Of a DNA stretch of 64,000 nucleotides, positions 25,201 to 33,381 are shown in pieces. Source of the stretch: Enoplolaimus lenunculus. Its lineage: Eukaryota; Nematoda; Enoplea; Enoplida; Thoracostomopsidae. The first letter of the stretch is position 1; the number at the start of each line of letters is the position of its first letter. The translations under genes were made by a program, and so were the position numbers. The notes under the pieces were generated by a model. It was given only the letters and a program-made list of their open reading frames with translations, was not told where the DNA came from and did not search any database. The stretch is from positions 153,251-217,250 of the forward strand of contig JASANG010000238.1 in assembly GCA_030248215.1 (NCBI GenBank), in the 5' to 3' direction.

Positions 25201-27709
25201 AAACGGTGCTTAATAGTCACAAATTTAGTCTGTTTTGAAGGGGTTAAATTTGTTAAATGATTAAAAATCCAATATGTTGCAAAAGCCGTCTCATTGATCA
25301 TACCCTGGCAGCCCGATTTCGTCCACAACTTCTCCGTGTCGGTCGTAAATCGTGACCAAGTTTGTTGGTCTGAAAGGTAGAATCAGTGCCCATATTATTT
25401 GACTGTATATAACACCTATTATCAGTCGGATATGTAGGTGGCTCTGCCACTCTTAAACCTATTTCAAATTAAAACCTAAAACATAAAATGAAACCTTAAA
25501 TCAAAACCACACCTTAAGGGAGTCCCTGGCTCCACCTAGTCTCTCTTAGACCTTAAGTTAGGCTTAGGCGTTGCTACAAGGCGTATAATTGTTAAAATCG
25601 ATGCTATGGCGGCTGTGTCCGCAATGTAAACTTACCTGGGCCCTGCGTGGCCATTGAATAATGTTGTGTAATGGGCATGGCTATATTTGCGGTTATGGAC
25701 ATAGCTAGGCTATGTCAGTACTAATATGGTGCTTTATATGGTGTGTGTCTAAATGCGTTATTGTGGTTGTTTCGGAAGGTGTACAGGGGGATTGGCTCTG
25801 GACCTAATCAGCATTGACGGACACCCAATTGTGGATGTCGGACGTTATGCAAATTAGGTCGAGACGCAAAAGGGGTAGTCGGGACCGGAATCAGTTCTAA
25901 CTTTTGGCTAGTCGAATTCAGTGGTGGTATTTTTTCAGCAACTTACTGTGTATTATACGGTTTTGGCTTATTGAAATTTTTGTACGGTTGGCGTAAAGGC
26001 AGTTACTCGGTAAGTAAGGTTTAGTAGAATTAGTTTAGAAATAGTCACGGTGGCCTAAAATTCGAAGGAAACCACGGTGTCACGGAGATAATCTGGAGTG
26101 CGCAAGGAGCGGAATTACCCAGTATAGAATACTGCTGTCATGTGCTAACAGGGGATTGTGTTGTACCGGAAAACCTGGGAAACGTAGTCTAGTAAATCTA
26201 ACGGGGTTAGATTTATTATTCTACAACGGATTGGGCCAAATCTAACGGGGTTAGATTGGTCGGAAAAATTTGGTGTATCTCTAACGGGGTTAGAGTGCAC
26301 GGCTAAAAACAGGGTGTAATTCTAACGGGGTTAGAATTGCACGGATACTGGGAAATAGTAACAGTATTGGTATTGTTCAAGCCAATGGCTGGACTAAAAC
26401 GGATTCAGGTATAGGCTTTAAGGATTCCGGCCCAGGTTGCCAAGTGAATTGCATAACCTGTGATTTGCTTGTAATACTCGGTGTTATACAGGATTTGGGT
26501 GGGGTTAATAAACGATTACCGGTCGCGTTTACTAAATCAGAGCGATAAGCATACATCGAGGAAAGAACTGCATACAGGATACAGCGTCTAGTCAAAATCA
26601 CAAACTTCTCACAGGATACACGAAATGTAAATTTGGCACACTGTTAACGGGTTAAACTACGTAAAAGTTACTATTAATACCGGGTCCATCAATGCTTGTA
26701 GTCGTTCATATCTGCAGCAATTGTTCTGTTAATATTTACGTATTTTAATATATTTTTGCGATAGGAAGATCGTGTGGCACACAAATACAACTACATAGTA
26801 TGGGGCACCGTTAGCAATTTATTGAATTTTAATATCGTGAATTCCTAAACGGGTGGGGTTACATTTTTTCAAAGTGTATGCTATATCCAAGAAGGCATTC
26901 GTTAACCCACGCTTTAAGCTTACAGAATTAAACTATTTATTAATTTATACTTGCGAAATTCTCAATATTTACTTGTTCTGGAACGGTGCTCAAAATAAGT
27001 ATGTAAGGCATTCCAGCTTTAATGTATAAATAGCTAATTCAGCGTTTTTATTCCTAGATGGCGTATTTACTTTGGATTTGCAAACAATTACCGTAAACTT
27101 AAAGTTGTTTTAATAAATATCCACCAGTTTACCAGTTATTGAACATACCCAGCCAGAGCAAGATAATTGCCAGAGACTTTTTGCCATTGAAATTTAATGC
27201 GATCACTTACTGCACTGCGACGAGTTTGAGGAGCAACAGTAAACAACACCTGAAATTAATATGGTGTTCACTAAAATGCCTCCCGTGGCTATAAATTCTG
27301 CACTCCAAGAAAATATTTATCTGCCCCCCTTGCTTGTGTATCTAAAATCTTTGCATGTCCCGCCAGAAACTTTTTAGTCCACTAGCCGGTACAGCAGGCT
27401 ACAGACACAAATGAAACAAAATATAGGTAACAAATAGTTGGCCGGTGCTGTTGGCTGTTATGATATTGAAATTTAATTGATTTGTGTTTAGTTCTGTCCT
27501 TTTTAAAGTTTTTTCACCGAACTGTGGTTCTGCAGAACATAAAGCTGTGTTCAAGTTATCGCATCTAATGCTACGTTAACGAAAAATCTAGACAAAAAGA
27601 ATGTATAGACTAACACTACTTAACTGGTGAAACTAAGATTCGTTTCAAAATAATCTTTAATATGATAATTGTAGGGTTTTGAATAATACTTGATTACACT
27701 CACTTTCAT
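1..27709 (-). CDS. WDR19: WDR19 / IFT144, IFT-A subunit (5' part, 23 exons, runs off left edge)
   Basis: WDR19 is a core subunit of the IFT-A complex, which drives retrograde transport in cilia and the entry of membrane receptors (DYF-2 in nematodes). Exons, 5' to 3': 27704-27709, 27149-27249, 25304-25369, 24532-24663, 20908-21006, 20248-20301, 19401-19584, 18702-18814, 18124-18205, 17149-17222, 16484-16565, 15028-15186, 8051-8165, 6377-6483, 5774-5890, 4964-5113, 4189-4269, 3553-3619, 2961-3127, 2217-2254, 1342-1439, 712-773, 1-68. Every junction has GT/AG and matching phase, giving about 740 continuous codons. They read colinearly with vertebrate WDR19 (recalled sequence), for example [37 protein letters not shown] and AWELCNILD. 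The family is about 1340 residues, so roughly the C-terminal 45% (TPR repeats, zinc-binding end) lies outside. No stop or frameshift interrupts the model. Confidence 0.97.
2288..2430. mobile_element. hAT-like MITE with CCCGTAGCC ends, copy 1
   Basis: A 143-bp element with ends CGGACCCGTAGCC and GGCTACGGGCCTG. The flanks AACACTAT and AACACAAC partly match as an eight-base duplication. The interior carries ATGCCCCTCCTGAAA, shared with copies at 12.6 kb and 45.6 kb. It lies in a WDR19 intron. Confidence 0.65.
3926..4070 (+). repeat. Dispersed repeat with TTAGGC-like run, copy 1
   Basis: Family pattern: CATGTAAAGATCAGGGGCG, then a G-to-T-rich TGTTT, CTGCAATACAGTAAGCTT, then degenerate (TTAGGC)n (here GCTTATGCTTACGCTTAGAC). 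It lies in a WDR19 intron beside exon 17. Confidence 0.5.
4020..4205 (-). repeat. Tandem array copying a splice-donor region
   Basis: On the minus strand units of about 37 bp repeat AAATTTACTGCAGAAGAAGG followed by TAAATAACATA. The array starts at the exon 17 donor of WDR19 (GAAAAG|GTAAAT at 4188) and repeats the donor hexamer GTAAAT near 4118, 4081 and 4044. Confidence 0.75.
4626..4792 (-). repeat. tRNA-like SINE (family A), copy
   Basis: On the minus strand it shows CTCGCGCTCGATTGTC, then AGCTCCTATAAAGTGGTGAT (tRNA A-box-like) and a tail with CATGAATATTTTC mirrored and ACCCATTCTTACATG, matching the other family A copies. Confidence 0.5.
4964..18814 (-). CDS. WDR19: WDR19 exons 8-16: remainder of the WD40 propellers
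   Basis: Exons 8-16 continue the propeller region: [103 protein letters not shown], an exon ending FFIFATN, and [17 protein letters not shown]. Compared with the recalled human protein about six residues are missing between exons 9 and 10 (IGQ joins EHK directly), a small loop deletion. Intron 12 (8166-15027) is the longest and encloses another gene on the opposite strand. Confidence 0.95.
6026..6200 (+). repeat. Dispersed repeat with TTAGGC-like run, copy 2
   Basis: GGCCCACGTAAAGATCAAGG, GGCGGAACGTTTTTCTGCGG, then TTTAGGCGTAAACTTAGG and a TTACAGCCCTGTTCTA end. Confidence 0.5.
6935..6980 (+). repeat. CCGT/CTGT tetranucleotide microsatellite
   Basis: A run of GTCCGTCCGTCTGTCCATCT type units, immediately followed by the word AAACGGCTGAACCGATTTTG. 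That pairing recurs beside transposons in many invertebrate genomes as far as I recall. Confidence 0.6.
7085..7805 (+). repeat. Degenerate tandem array, four units of about 150-180 bp
   Basis: The word GATAATTGAGTAGTTAGCTA (or close variants) followed by ATAGATAATTTGCATATTAGC recurs near 7243, 7420, 7571 and 7748. Units also share AATATTTCACTAATTATTA and GGGTTTTTGGGTGCGAGGAA. It is preceded at 6938-7015 by a CCGT/CTGT tetranucleotide run and AAACGGCTGAACCGATTTTG. It lies in a WDR19 intron. Confidence 0.7.
8166..11246. other. WDR19 intron 12, part left of the nested gene
   Basis: AT-rich DNA with MITE copy A (9723-10167) and, at 10437-10690, a less AT-rich stretch with short overlapping open frames on both strands that I do not recognise. 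No promoter element of the nested receptor gene is identifiable. Confidence 0.5.
9723..10167 (-). mobile_element. TA-flanked MITE, copy A (445 bp)
   Basis: Terminal inverted repeats of about 25 bp begin CTGTAGTGACCCG and continue AATAAGAGGGGG. Copies are flanked by TA on both sides, so a Tc1/mariner/pogo-type origin is likely, though no transposase is present. The interior has no open frame. Copy A is in reverse orientation relative to copies B, D, E, F and H and lies upstream of the nested receptor gene. Confidence 0.85.
11247..14786 (+). CDS. Divergent ionotropic glutamate receptor / IR-like channel, nested in a WDR19 intron
   Basis: Three exons: 11247-11767, 12820-12934 and 14064-14786 (stop TGA). 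Junctions are in phase (AG plus T at the first, phase 0 at the second), giving 452 residues. The layout is that of the ligand-binding and channel core of ionotropic receptors without an N-terminal domain: S1 lobe about 1-130, membrane helix about 133-157 ([19 protein letters not shown]), a second hydrophobic segment about 176-194 ending [14 protein letters not shown]2 lobe about 214-395, and a last helix about 412-438. The N-terminal CPRV...[10 protein letters not shown]...DVLINF pattern fits periplasmic-binding-like folds. The canonical SYTANLAAF pore motif is absent and no re-entrant loop is obvious, so it is a highly divergent member. No signal peptide is seen; an unseen upstream exon is possible. 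It lies wholly inside WDR19 intron 12 on the opposite strand. Confidence 0.82.
12072..12517 (+). mobile_element. TA-flanked MITE, copy B (446 bp)
   Basis: Full-length copy with TA at both flanks (12070-12071, 12518-12519), sitting in intron 1 of the nested receptor gene. It is in inverted orientation to copy A, so the two could pair across exon 1 of that gene. Confidence 0.85.
12558..12713. mobile_element. hAT-like MITE with CCCGTAGCC ends, copy 2 (diverged)
   Basis: Shares GTATGCCCCTCCTGAAA and the right end GAGCTGGTTTACGGG with copy 1; the left end is degraded. It lies in intron 1 of the nested receptor gene. Confidence 0.5.
13040..13125 (+). repeat. Dispersed repeat with TTAGGC-like run, 3' half
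   Basis: CTAAGGCTGAAGCTTAGGCT followed by ATGCTTATACTACTGTTACG and CTATACATTGGCCCAGC, the 3' half of the family. It lies in intron 2 of the nested receptor gene. Confidence 0.4.
14801..14806 (+). promoter_or_regulatory. Possible polyadenylation signal of the nested receptor gene
   Basis: ATTAAA lies 15 bases after the stop codon. It is also the first part of a short dispersed repeat (ATTAAACCTGGAACG), so the repeat may supply the 3' end signal. Confidence 0.35.
19401..27709 (-). CDS. WDR19: WDR19 exons 1-7: start and first WD40 propeller
   Basis: Exon 1 encodes only Met-Lys before a GTGAGT donor. The choice is supported because exon 2 joins in phase 0 to give MKVLF, matching the MKRIF start recalled for vertebrates. 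Exons 2-7 encode WD40 blades: [75 protein letters not shown] and [18 protein letters not shown]. Introns 2 to 6 are all phase 2. Exon 7 carries a serine- and charge-rich insert after [11 protein letters not shown], a variable inter-blade loop. Intron 2 (25370-27148) contains the hairpin array at 26194-26338. Confidence 0.95.
21500..21612 (+). repeat. GC-rich short tandem array (GTACGGYGA type)
   Basis: Repeated units such as GGCGACGTACGGTGACCCAT and GGCGTACGGTAACGCAC. A related short GC-rich stretch (GCGATGTGCGGCGATGTGCG) lies at 38670-38735. Both break the AT-rich background. Confidence 0.6.
22014..22645. mobile_element. hAT-like element with CGGATCCAG ends
   Basis: The left end CAGGGGCGGATCCAG and right end TTGGATCCGCCC are inverted repeats of the type common in hAT non-autonomous elements. 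There is no open frame of note inside and the flanking duplication is not clear. Confidence 0.5.
23470..23631 (+). repeat. 81-bp tandem duplication
   Basis: The unit starting AGCGGATATTTCTGCTTTGG occurs at 23470 and 23551 with only a few differences near its 3' end (GCAATGGGGGC versus GCAACGCGGGC). Confidence 0.9.
25007..25185 (+). repeat. tRNA-like SINE (family A), copy
   Basis: GGCTCGAGTGTCCAGCTCCT, the A-box-like TATAGTTGAGTAGTGATAGC, then the B-box-like GTGATTCGAGTCCTG and a tail ending in ATTCATGTGTGAAACGG. This is the typical tRNA-head plus unrelated-tail layout. Confidence 0.55.
26194..26338 (+). repeat. Array of four spaced hairpins with core TCTAACGGGGTTAGA
   Basis: Hairpins at 26194-26214, 26239-26257, 26279-26295 and 26318-26338 share the core TCTAAC-GGG-GTTAGA. 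Arms are extended by AAA/TTT, AA/TT, C/G and AAT/ATT respectively. Starts are 45, 40 and 39 bases apart. They lie in WDR19 intron 2 within a segment (about 25600-26640) of higher GC and no recognised gene. Confidence 0.85.
26978..27016 (+). repeat. 38-bp hairpin repeat (CTGGAAC...TTCCAG)
   Basis: CTGGAACGGTGCTCAAAATA through to GGCATTCCAGCTTTAAT; ends are inverted repeats. Relatives lie at 50240-50277, 36977-37052 and 14807-14845. Confidence 0.6.
27320..27412. mobile_element. hAT-like MITE with CCCGTAGCC ends, partial
   Basis: CATGTCCCGCCAGAAACTTT and a diverged GCAGGCTACAGAC end resemble the right half of the family. It lies in WDR19 intron 1. Confidence 0.35.
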
Positions 27710-28155
27710 GATCTTGTTGTGTCAAACGTATCAAAATGGTGTCGCAAAGACATGAAGTTGTGCTAAGTTGTAAGTATTTCAATTCTTAATAGTTTTTTTC
27801 GGAAAAAATCGCTATAGGAACATCCGATCAAAAAGTTGTTATTCAATTTAACAATCGTCAATAAATCATATGGCAAATTTTCAATTCACAAATCCAATTG
27901 TATATTCATATGCGGCCAATGTTCGCTCTTATCATCGAGCAATGAGTCCTAGTGGACAACTGGGTAAATTACGTACAATCAGTGTTTGTGTATTACAATG
28001 AAAAAAATTAAAAAACTTTTTCTGATATTTTTGGCCAAAATCATTCTTAAAACCGTGCGGATTTCATCACTAACAAAAACTTCAGTAGACTACTCCAATA
28101 CGTAGCAGTCAAAATTAATGATTTTTATAAATACAAAGGAAATGCTGCAAACATA

Positions 28156-28443
28156 TCAACGCACACAGCGTAACCATGCAAGCATCACTAGACCGGTTGC
28201 TACGTAGGGTGGTGATATATCTGGAGCAGAAATATTTAACGTTAAAATGCCAAAATCCGCTCTAACTTGTCGCATTTCTAATGGGATACTGATTTGCCTA
28301 GCAATATAAGTGATAAAACTAAAAGAGATGCTATTGAATTGGTTGGCGCTTAGATTGTAATAAATTCCAAACACCGGATTTTGTTCTAGTACACTTACCA
28401 CTGATTTAAAGATAAGGCTTAGGCTAGATTTGGACAAAAGACT
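28156..28443 (-). CDS. Possible terminal exon, product unknown
   Basis: An open frame follows an acceptor-like AAATCAG and runs to TGA at 28156. It reads VVSVLEQNPVFGIYYNLSAN, later SIPLEMRQVRADFGILTLN and a hydrophobic C-terminus (SPPYVATGLVMLAWLRCVR). It ends about 450 bases upstream of the WDR19 start on the same strand. No family is recognised and no upstream exon is established; it could be a chance open frame. Confidence 0.25.
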   Translation of the reverse strand, partial: SLLSKSSLSLIFKSVVSVLEQNPVFGIYYNLSANQFNSISFSFITYIARQISIPLEMRQVRADFGILTLNISAPDISPPYVATGLVMLAWLRCVR

Positions 28444-28807
28444 TAACCAAAGGTAAGTCATTCATTAACTATAACTTCAAATGTAAGCGTATAAGCGCAA
28501 ATGTGGAAGGATAGTGTACAAGAGCCCTTAATTGCATTTTGCGTAATTTTGCAGCCTAAGATCGGTCGGACTCGGAAATGGAGTGGGATGTATAGCACTT
28601 AAAACCATAACATAGCTTTTTAAGTTTGTATTGAATGCATAGTTCATATGTATTAGCATTAGTATTTCGACGCCGGGTCTCCAGATTGGCATACAGCGCT
28701 GAGTTCTAAATAGCCATTAGGCTCGGTCCAAAGACAACATTTAGTTCTTCAAGCTGCTATGCCAATAGCATTTAATGGTAGACGTTAAATATCGTCTCAA
28801 GTTACGC

Positions 28808-28996
28808 CTATTCCGGACCCGTTAAACGGAAAAGTGGTTTATTATAACCGTCACCAAAAAGGTTTAAGTCACAAGTTGTCGCTAGGTTGAGAGTTGTGGA
28901 AGAATCTTGTTGTTGGTTTGTCGGGTTTTCATAGCTCGAAAATGACATTAGCTCTGCCGATGATGGATTTCGAATTTTGTAAGAAAATTTAAGCAA
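28808..28996 (-). CDS. Possible terminal exon or tail, product unknown
   Basis: A polar open frame (SFSSYENPTNQQQDSSTTLN, then LFGDGYNKPLFRLTGPE and stop) preceded by an acceptor-like CATCGGCAG. The composition, rich in Ser, Thr, Gln and Asn, resembles a disordered C-terminal tail rather than random AT-rich translation. There is no recognised homology. Confidence 0.2.
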   Translation of the reverse strand: MLKFSYKIRNPSSAELMSFSSYENPTNQQQDSSTTLNLATTCDLNLFGDGYNKPLFRLTGPE

Positions 28997-29176
28997 TTTC
29001 GTTTGTGAGATGTGTTTTTCTCATCTGCTGATTTTGTTTGTATGTTTAATTTATCGATGGCAGCCTGAGTATGTTTTTATTAGAATAATTGTGCCAAAAT
29101 GAAGATTATGGTGTAAAAGCCTTGATCTGTGAAAACATTTTCATTTCCGTTTTGTTTACGGATAGTTTTCGTACCA

Positions 29177-29597
29177 CTGTATAGTGACCCGTATTAGAGG
29201 GGGTAATAAAAGGTGGTCCGCATTTTGAGTCCCAATCAATAGGAGTCCGTATTCCTAATAAGAGTCCGTAAGCGGATTGAGGACAACCCTAATTAGAGTC
29301 CATAAATGTCAATTATCCCTACTTGTTGTGCATAAATTACTCCAGTACCAAACATAGTTGAGCTCGAAACTTTAAGACATACTTAAGTTGAGAGTACATT
29401 CCTAAGTATAACCTTGCATTATCGCTCAAGTTTTTATACAAGACAAATAAAGGTTGAATTCAGCGGATACTTGTAATACCTGATATGTATCAGTAACGAA
29501 GGGTGGATGAGGACGGAATTGAAAATAGATAACAGGGGGATACCCTCTGGAGAGGCCAAATAAACATCAGTCCCCCCTTTCATTCGGGTCACTACAG
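29177..29597 (-). mobile_element. TA-flanked MITE, copy C (421 bp)
   Basis: Same family and orientation as copy A, more diverged; both ends are recognisable but the TA flanks are no longer intact. It lies just left of the GC-rich block. Confidence 0.8.
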
Positions 29598-29879
29598 TTT
29601 AATTGTACTAAGCGTGACTTATAAATTACTGGATCGAACCCTGATTTCTTGAACAATTTGCTTTGCTTCGAGTACAAATATAATTGTATATTGGTTAATT
29701 ATAGTCGTCAGCGGCTTTTTAGAATTTTAAGGATAATATTTTTAGCCACGGTTTGGCTAAACATTTTATCTCTCGGAAATATGCTTATTAATGACTTGGT
29801 TTGCATAAATTGACAATACGTATATTTCCGTGTGTAAAGATAAAGGTGGAAATTGAATTGCTGCCCACTCTCAGCTCCT

Positions 29880-32510
29880 TTAACTTTACTGGATGTTACC
29901 TTTAACCAGGACGAGAGGTCTTCCCGTGTCCGGAGTGGGTACATCCTGGGTCGACATCCTTGGATGTAATCGCGAACTCCATAGGGTCCAGCGTGCACAC
30001 GATAAGAGCGAACAAACAGAGTCGGGGCACCCGGCGAAGAGTGGCCGTCCCACCCGCATTCAGGAAACTCGCCAGCGTGGATCCCGCCAACGAGCTCCCA
30101 TCCAGCGGGTGTTGCGCAAAGGGCAGCCAAACTCCACGACGGACACCCACAAACACCGAGTGATCACACTCACCGGATACACCCCTATGAGTGGATCAGC
30201 CGAGTCCTAGCCGCCTTTATTAGGCGGCAAAGCCGCAGGTCCGGTTCCGTAGGAGGATGCGACGCGCCGGCGAAAGAGGTGCTACGATAAAACGCCCTTT
30301 TACTGCCACCCTGAGAGATGAAGGCGGGACCTCCCAGCTATTACGGTGGGCTTACACGGGACCAAAACAACCAAGAATCACTACTACGACAAATATGGGG
30401 GCTTCTACGGAACCGGGCCGATAAAACAGGCCGCAATCGCAGCTTGCACATTAGACACCAGGTGGATGACCGGATACCTGGCGGACCCGTCCGGCTGCAT
30501 GACGGCGAGCCGCGCACCGTCCCAATGGGAATAATAACTTAAGCTAAAAGGTTTTAACTAAACTTAGGCTTAAGTGCGCAATACTAACTTAGGGTTAACT
30601 AAAATTACTCGACTAAGCACTCTAACTCGAGGAAACGCAAGAAATCACTATCCGCCAGTTATGCGATTATCCACCTCGCCCCGGGCAGATCAGCCCAAGT
30701 TACACCTATAACTCTTATGTGTGTGTGTCTAATCCGCATTCAGGGTAAATAATCGAAAAATGTGGGTTGTGTACCGGATACAAATTTAATGGGGGAAACA
30801 ATTAGAATTGGCTTACAGGAACTACGCCAGCTTTGTGTGAACACTTTATTAAAGAAATATAACTGCACCGAAAATGAAGGCCATTTGTGGCAGAAAAGAC
30901 GGAAAAGTAAAATAAAGCATACAAAGTATAACAAAAACCTAGCCATTACCTCCTTAGTTTCTCGTTCCGCACCAGGTGCGCTTGCTGATTTAGGCACCGG
31001 TGCCGGCAGGGCGGTCGCCTGCCGAACACCGGAGCTGGAGGGGCGAAATTCATCTGCATCAGGATTGAGATCTGTAGATGTTGAGCATGTTGCGCGTATA
31101 TCCGCTCCCAGAGTTTGAAAGGACGGCACCGGTTTCTTTGGAATGGAATCTTGAGCCATTTTTAAAAGTTAACTAGACAAATTATATCACATTAATATTA
31201 TGAAAAACCTGAATGCAATTGGGTTAAAACCTATCTGATTCCGAATCCGGCAATCGATTCTACGCACAAATGAATCGTGGAATACACTTACTATTATCTC
31301 CGGTGTTGAAAACGTAGGAATCGGTAACGGCGGCAGGTCAGGCCGATCGGCGCTTAAACCTGCCCAGCACGGGTGTTGCCAAACTGTCCAACCACAAAAA
31401 TCCATACCAGTTGCCCAGAACCAACCCTCCCGCGATCGCAAGCGGGCGGCCTGTGCAACTGCAAAAGTTGAAGTCATATTGAAAACAGAACTAAAACTAA
31501 CGAATTAAATTGCAAATCTTTCACCCACCAAAAACACTCCCTCCCACCGGGCAGATTTAAACAGCCTATTCCATATTTCCAACTGTTTTGCATAACCGGT
31601 CCGCGGATCCCGGACCGGTTATCCCATTTTTGAGCACTACTTCAAAAATCCATCCAGCATTCAAAACTCCGCCGCCTGAAATAAAACTAAACCTTCAACA
31701 AGAAAATTCCATCCCAGAATTCGCTACACCGTTAAATTTACACAACACACTAACTATGCATACAAGAAAACATATAACACTCACAAATTTAAAACACTTA
31801 AACAACAAAACACATTAAACTAAACTGTTCACACACAACTGAATGAAAAGAGATTTATTTAGTAACCGATAGCTATGCATCACCATATCATTTTACAAAA
31901 TTTCAGGGGAAAATCTTCCGCAGTTTTTATAAGTTTTAAGGCAAAAACCGGGCAAATCTGCCCTGCCCAAGCTGAATCCAGCTTGGGCTAAACTTTTTAG
32001 AACGTTTACAAATAGTTATATCATCTATTTAGTCTTTCAGAGTTAATCAACTCTTATACTAGTAAGTTCGATATTTTCAGCCAAGTAAAACCTTGTCAAA
32101 AGTACTTAAAACTTAGCAAACCGAATGAAAAGGGACTTAATCAAGTCAATTCTATCCGTTTCAATAATATTTCACGCTTAAAACACCCAAACACTCGCCT
32201 CACAAGATTTACCGAGTTATCCCGATTTTACCTTATTCATTACTGCATGTCCGACGCCGCAAGCAGGCCTCTCGATCTAAAGCCTTCAAGTTCTGCACCC
32301 ACCGAGCTTTGGGCTTACCGGACAGCGACCCAAAAGCACGCCACCACCCGCCTTCCACGGCCCCCCCTCTTCTGATCAACTCACATTATACTGTGCAGAA
32401 AAGCATCTCACACCAGAATTCGGTGCTCACCCGATGTCACTATACTAAGTGTTCAACCAAAAAAAAAAACACACCACACCCCACGTCTTAATTCGTACGC
32501 TCTAAGACGT
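29880..32510. other. GC-rich block of unknown origin
   Basis: Composition shifts abruptly from AT-rich to GC-rich at about 29890 (GACGAGAGGTCTTCCCGTGT) and stays mixed to about 32510. It contains GGCGGCAAAGCCGCAGGTCC, a perfect hairpin GCCCAAGCTG-AATC-CAGCTTGGGC arms at 31967-31990, GGTCCGCGGATCCCGGACC at 31600-31618, and the word CCGGGCAGAT or a variant three times (30679, 31548, 31948). Weak minus-strand exon candidates lie at 30950-31477. I cannot assign it to an element family; no clear terminal repeats or target duplication were found. Confidence 0.5.
30950..31159 (-). CDS. Possible coding exon in the GC-rich block
   Basis: The ATG is preceded in frame by a stop within an acceptor-bounded segment (TTGTCTAG at 31172-31179). 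The frame reads MAQDSIPKKPVPSFQTLGAD and on through a Pro/Ala/Ser-rich stretch to ETKE, then a GTAATG donor. A neighbouring open frame at 31288-31477 (MTSTFAVAQAARLRSREGW) ends at a GTAAGT donor and could be a non-coding or alternative first exon. Function and even reality are uncertain; it may belong to whatever element makes up the GC-rich block. Confidence 0.25.
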
Positions 32511-32697
32511 TACAATTAAGCCGAGTTGATCGAAAATCAAAAAAAACATAATCACAGAACAAACATGCAGCTACGGTTCAGTCAAGCTTAACAATAAGGT
32601 TGTGAATATGCGTAATGTTACGTTGGATGATGAATTATACATAGAGATGTATGCTAGGCTGCGATACGGTGTAGTATTTTGTTTTTATACAAACTAA

Positions 32698-33378
32698 TGC
32701 GGGGTTCACATTATAACTGGGGCAGCCTGGAACACGTTTTGTCCCTATGACTATAGCTGGTAACATTTTGTCTGACCGTTTATCCGCTATGAGATTCAAA
32801 AAAATTGAATTGTCTGCTATCCTGATGTGACATCTACTGTTTGTACTGCAATATCATATGATATTCCAAATATTGTCTGCGAGTATCATATGATATGTTT
32901 GAAAATGTCTGCAAAGTTGTGGTAAACTAGCTTGATTGTACTGTAGAATGTCATATGATACTAAAATTTCAAATTTGAATTATTTGTACTTAGGAATATA
33001 TTTTGGAAAAAACTTAGCGAGAAACAGAACGGTAGAAGCTAATTCAAGTTGCGAAATCATTTAATGCTGCATTATCCGACTTTGTACTGTTTTATTTAGC
33101 GTGCACAAATTCCATTGTCCTGTATAAATATCATATGATATTTAGTAGAATTTTGGAATATCATATGATCTTCGCATAAATGTCCCGCAGTATCATATGA
33201 CAAATGGTTATTTGTATACGATGATCGCTCGACATCAGTGATTTGTAAGCCAATGTCATATGACATTCACATTTGGTCTACATAACCGCTATTCGGATCA
33301 CAGAATTTTATGTTGACGTCGAATCAACATTGGACAAAACGTGTTCCAAGCTGCCCCAGTTATAACTTGAACGCCGCA
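32698..33378. mobile_element. Harbinger-like MITE with TCATATGA palindromes, copy 1 (681 bp)
   Basis: Terminal inverted repeats of about 30 bp or more (TGCGGGGTTCACATTATAAC at the left) enclose a non-coding interior. Exact three-base duplications TAA flank it (32695-32697 and 33379-33381), the TWA signature of PIF/Harbinger elements. Seven perfect TCATATGA octamers occur at 32854, 32886, 32951, 33131, 33161, 33193 and 33256. No transposase is present. Confidence 0.8.
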
Positions 33379-33381
33379 TAA

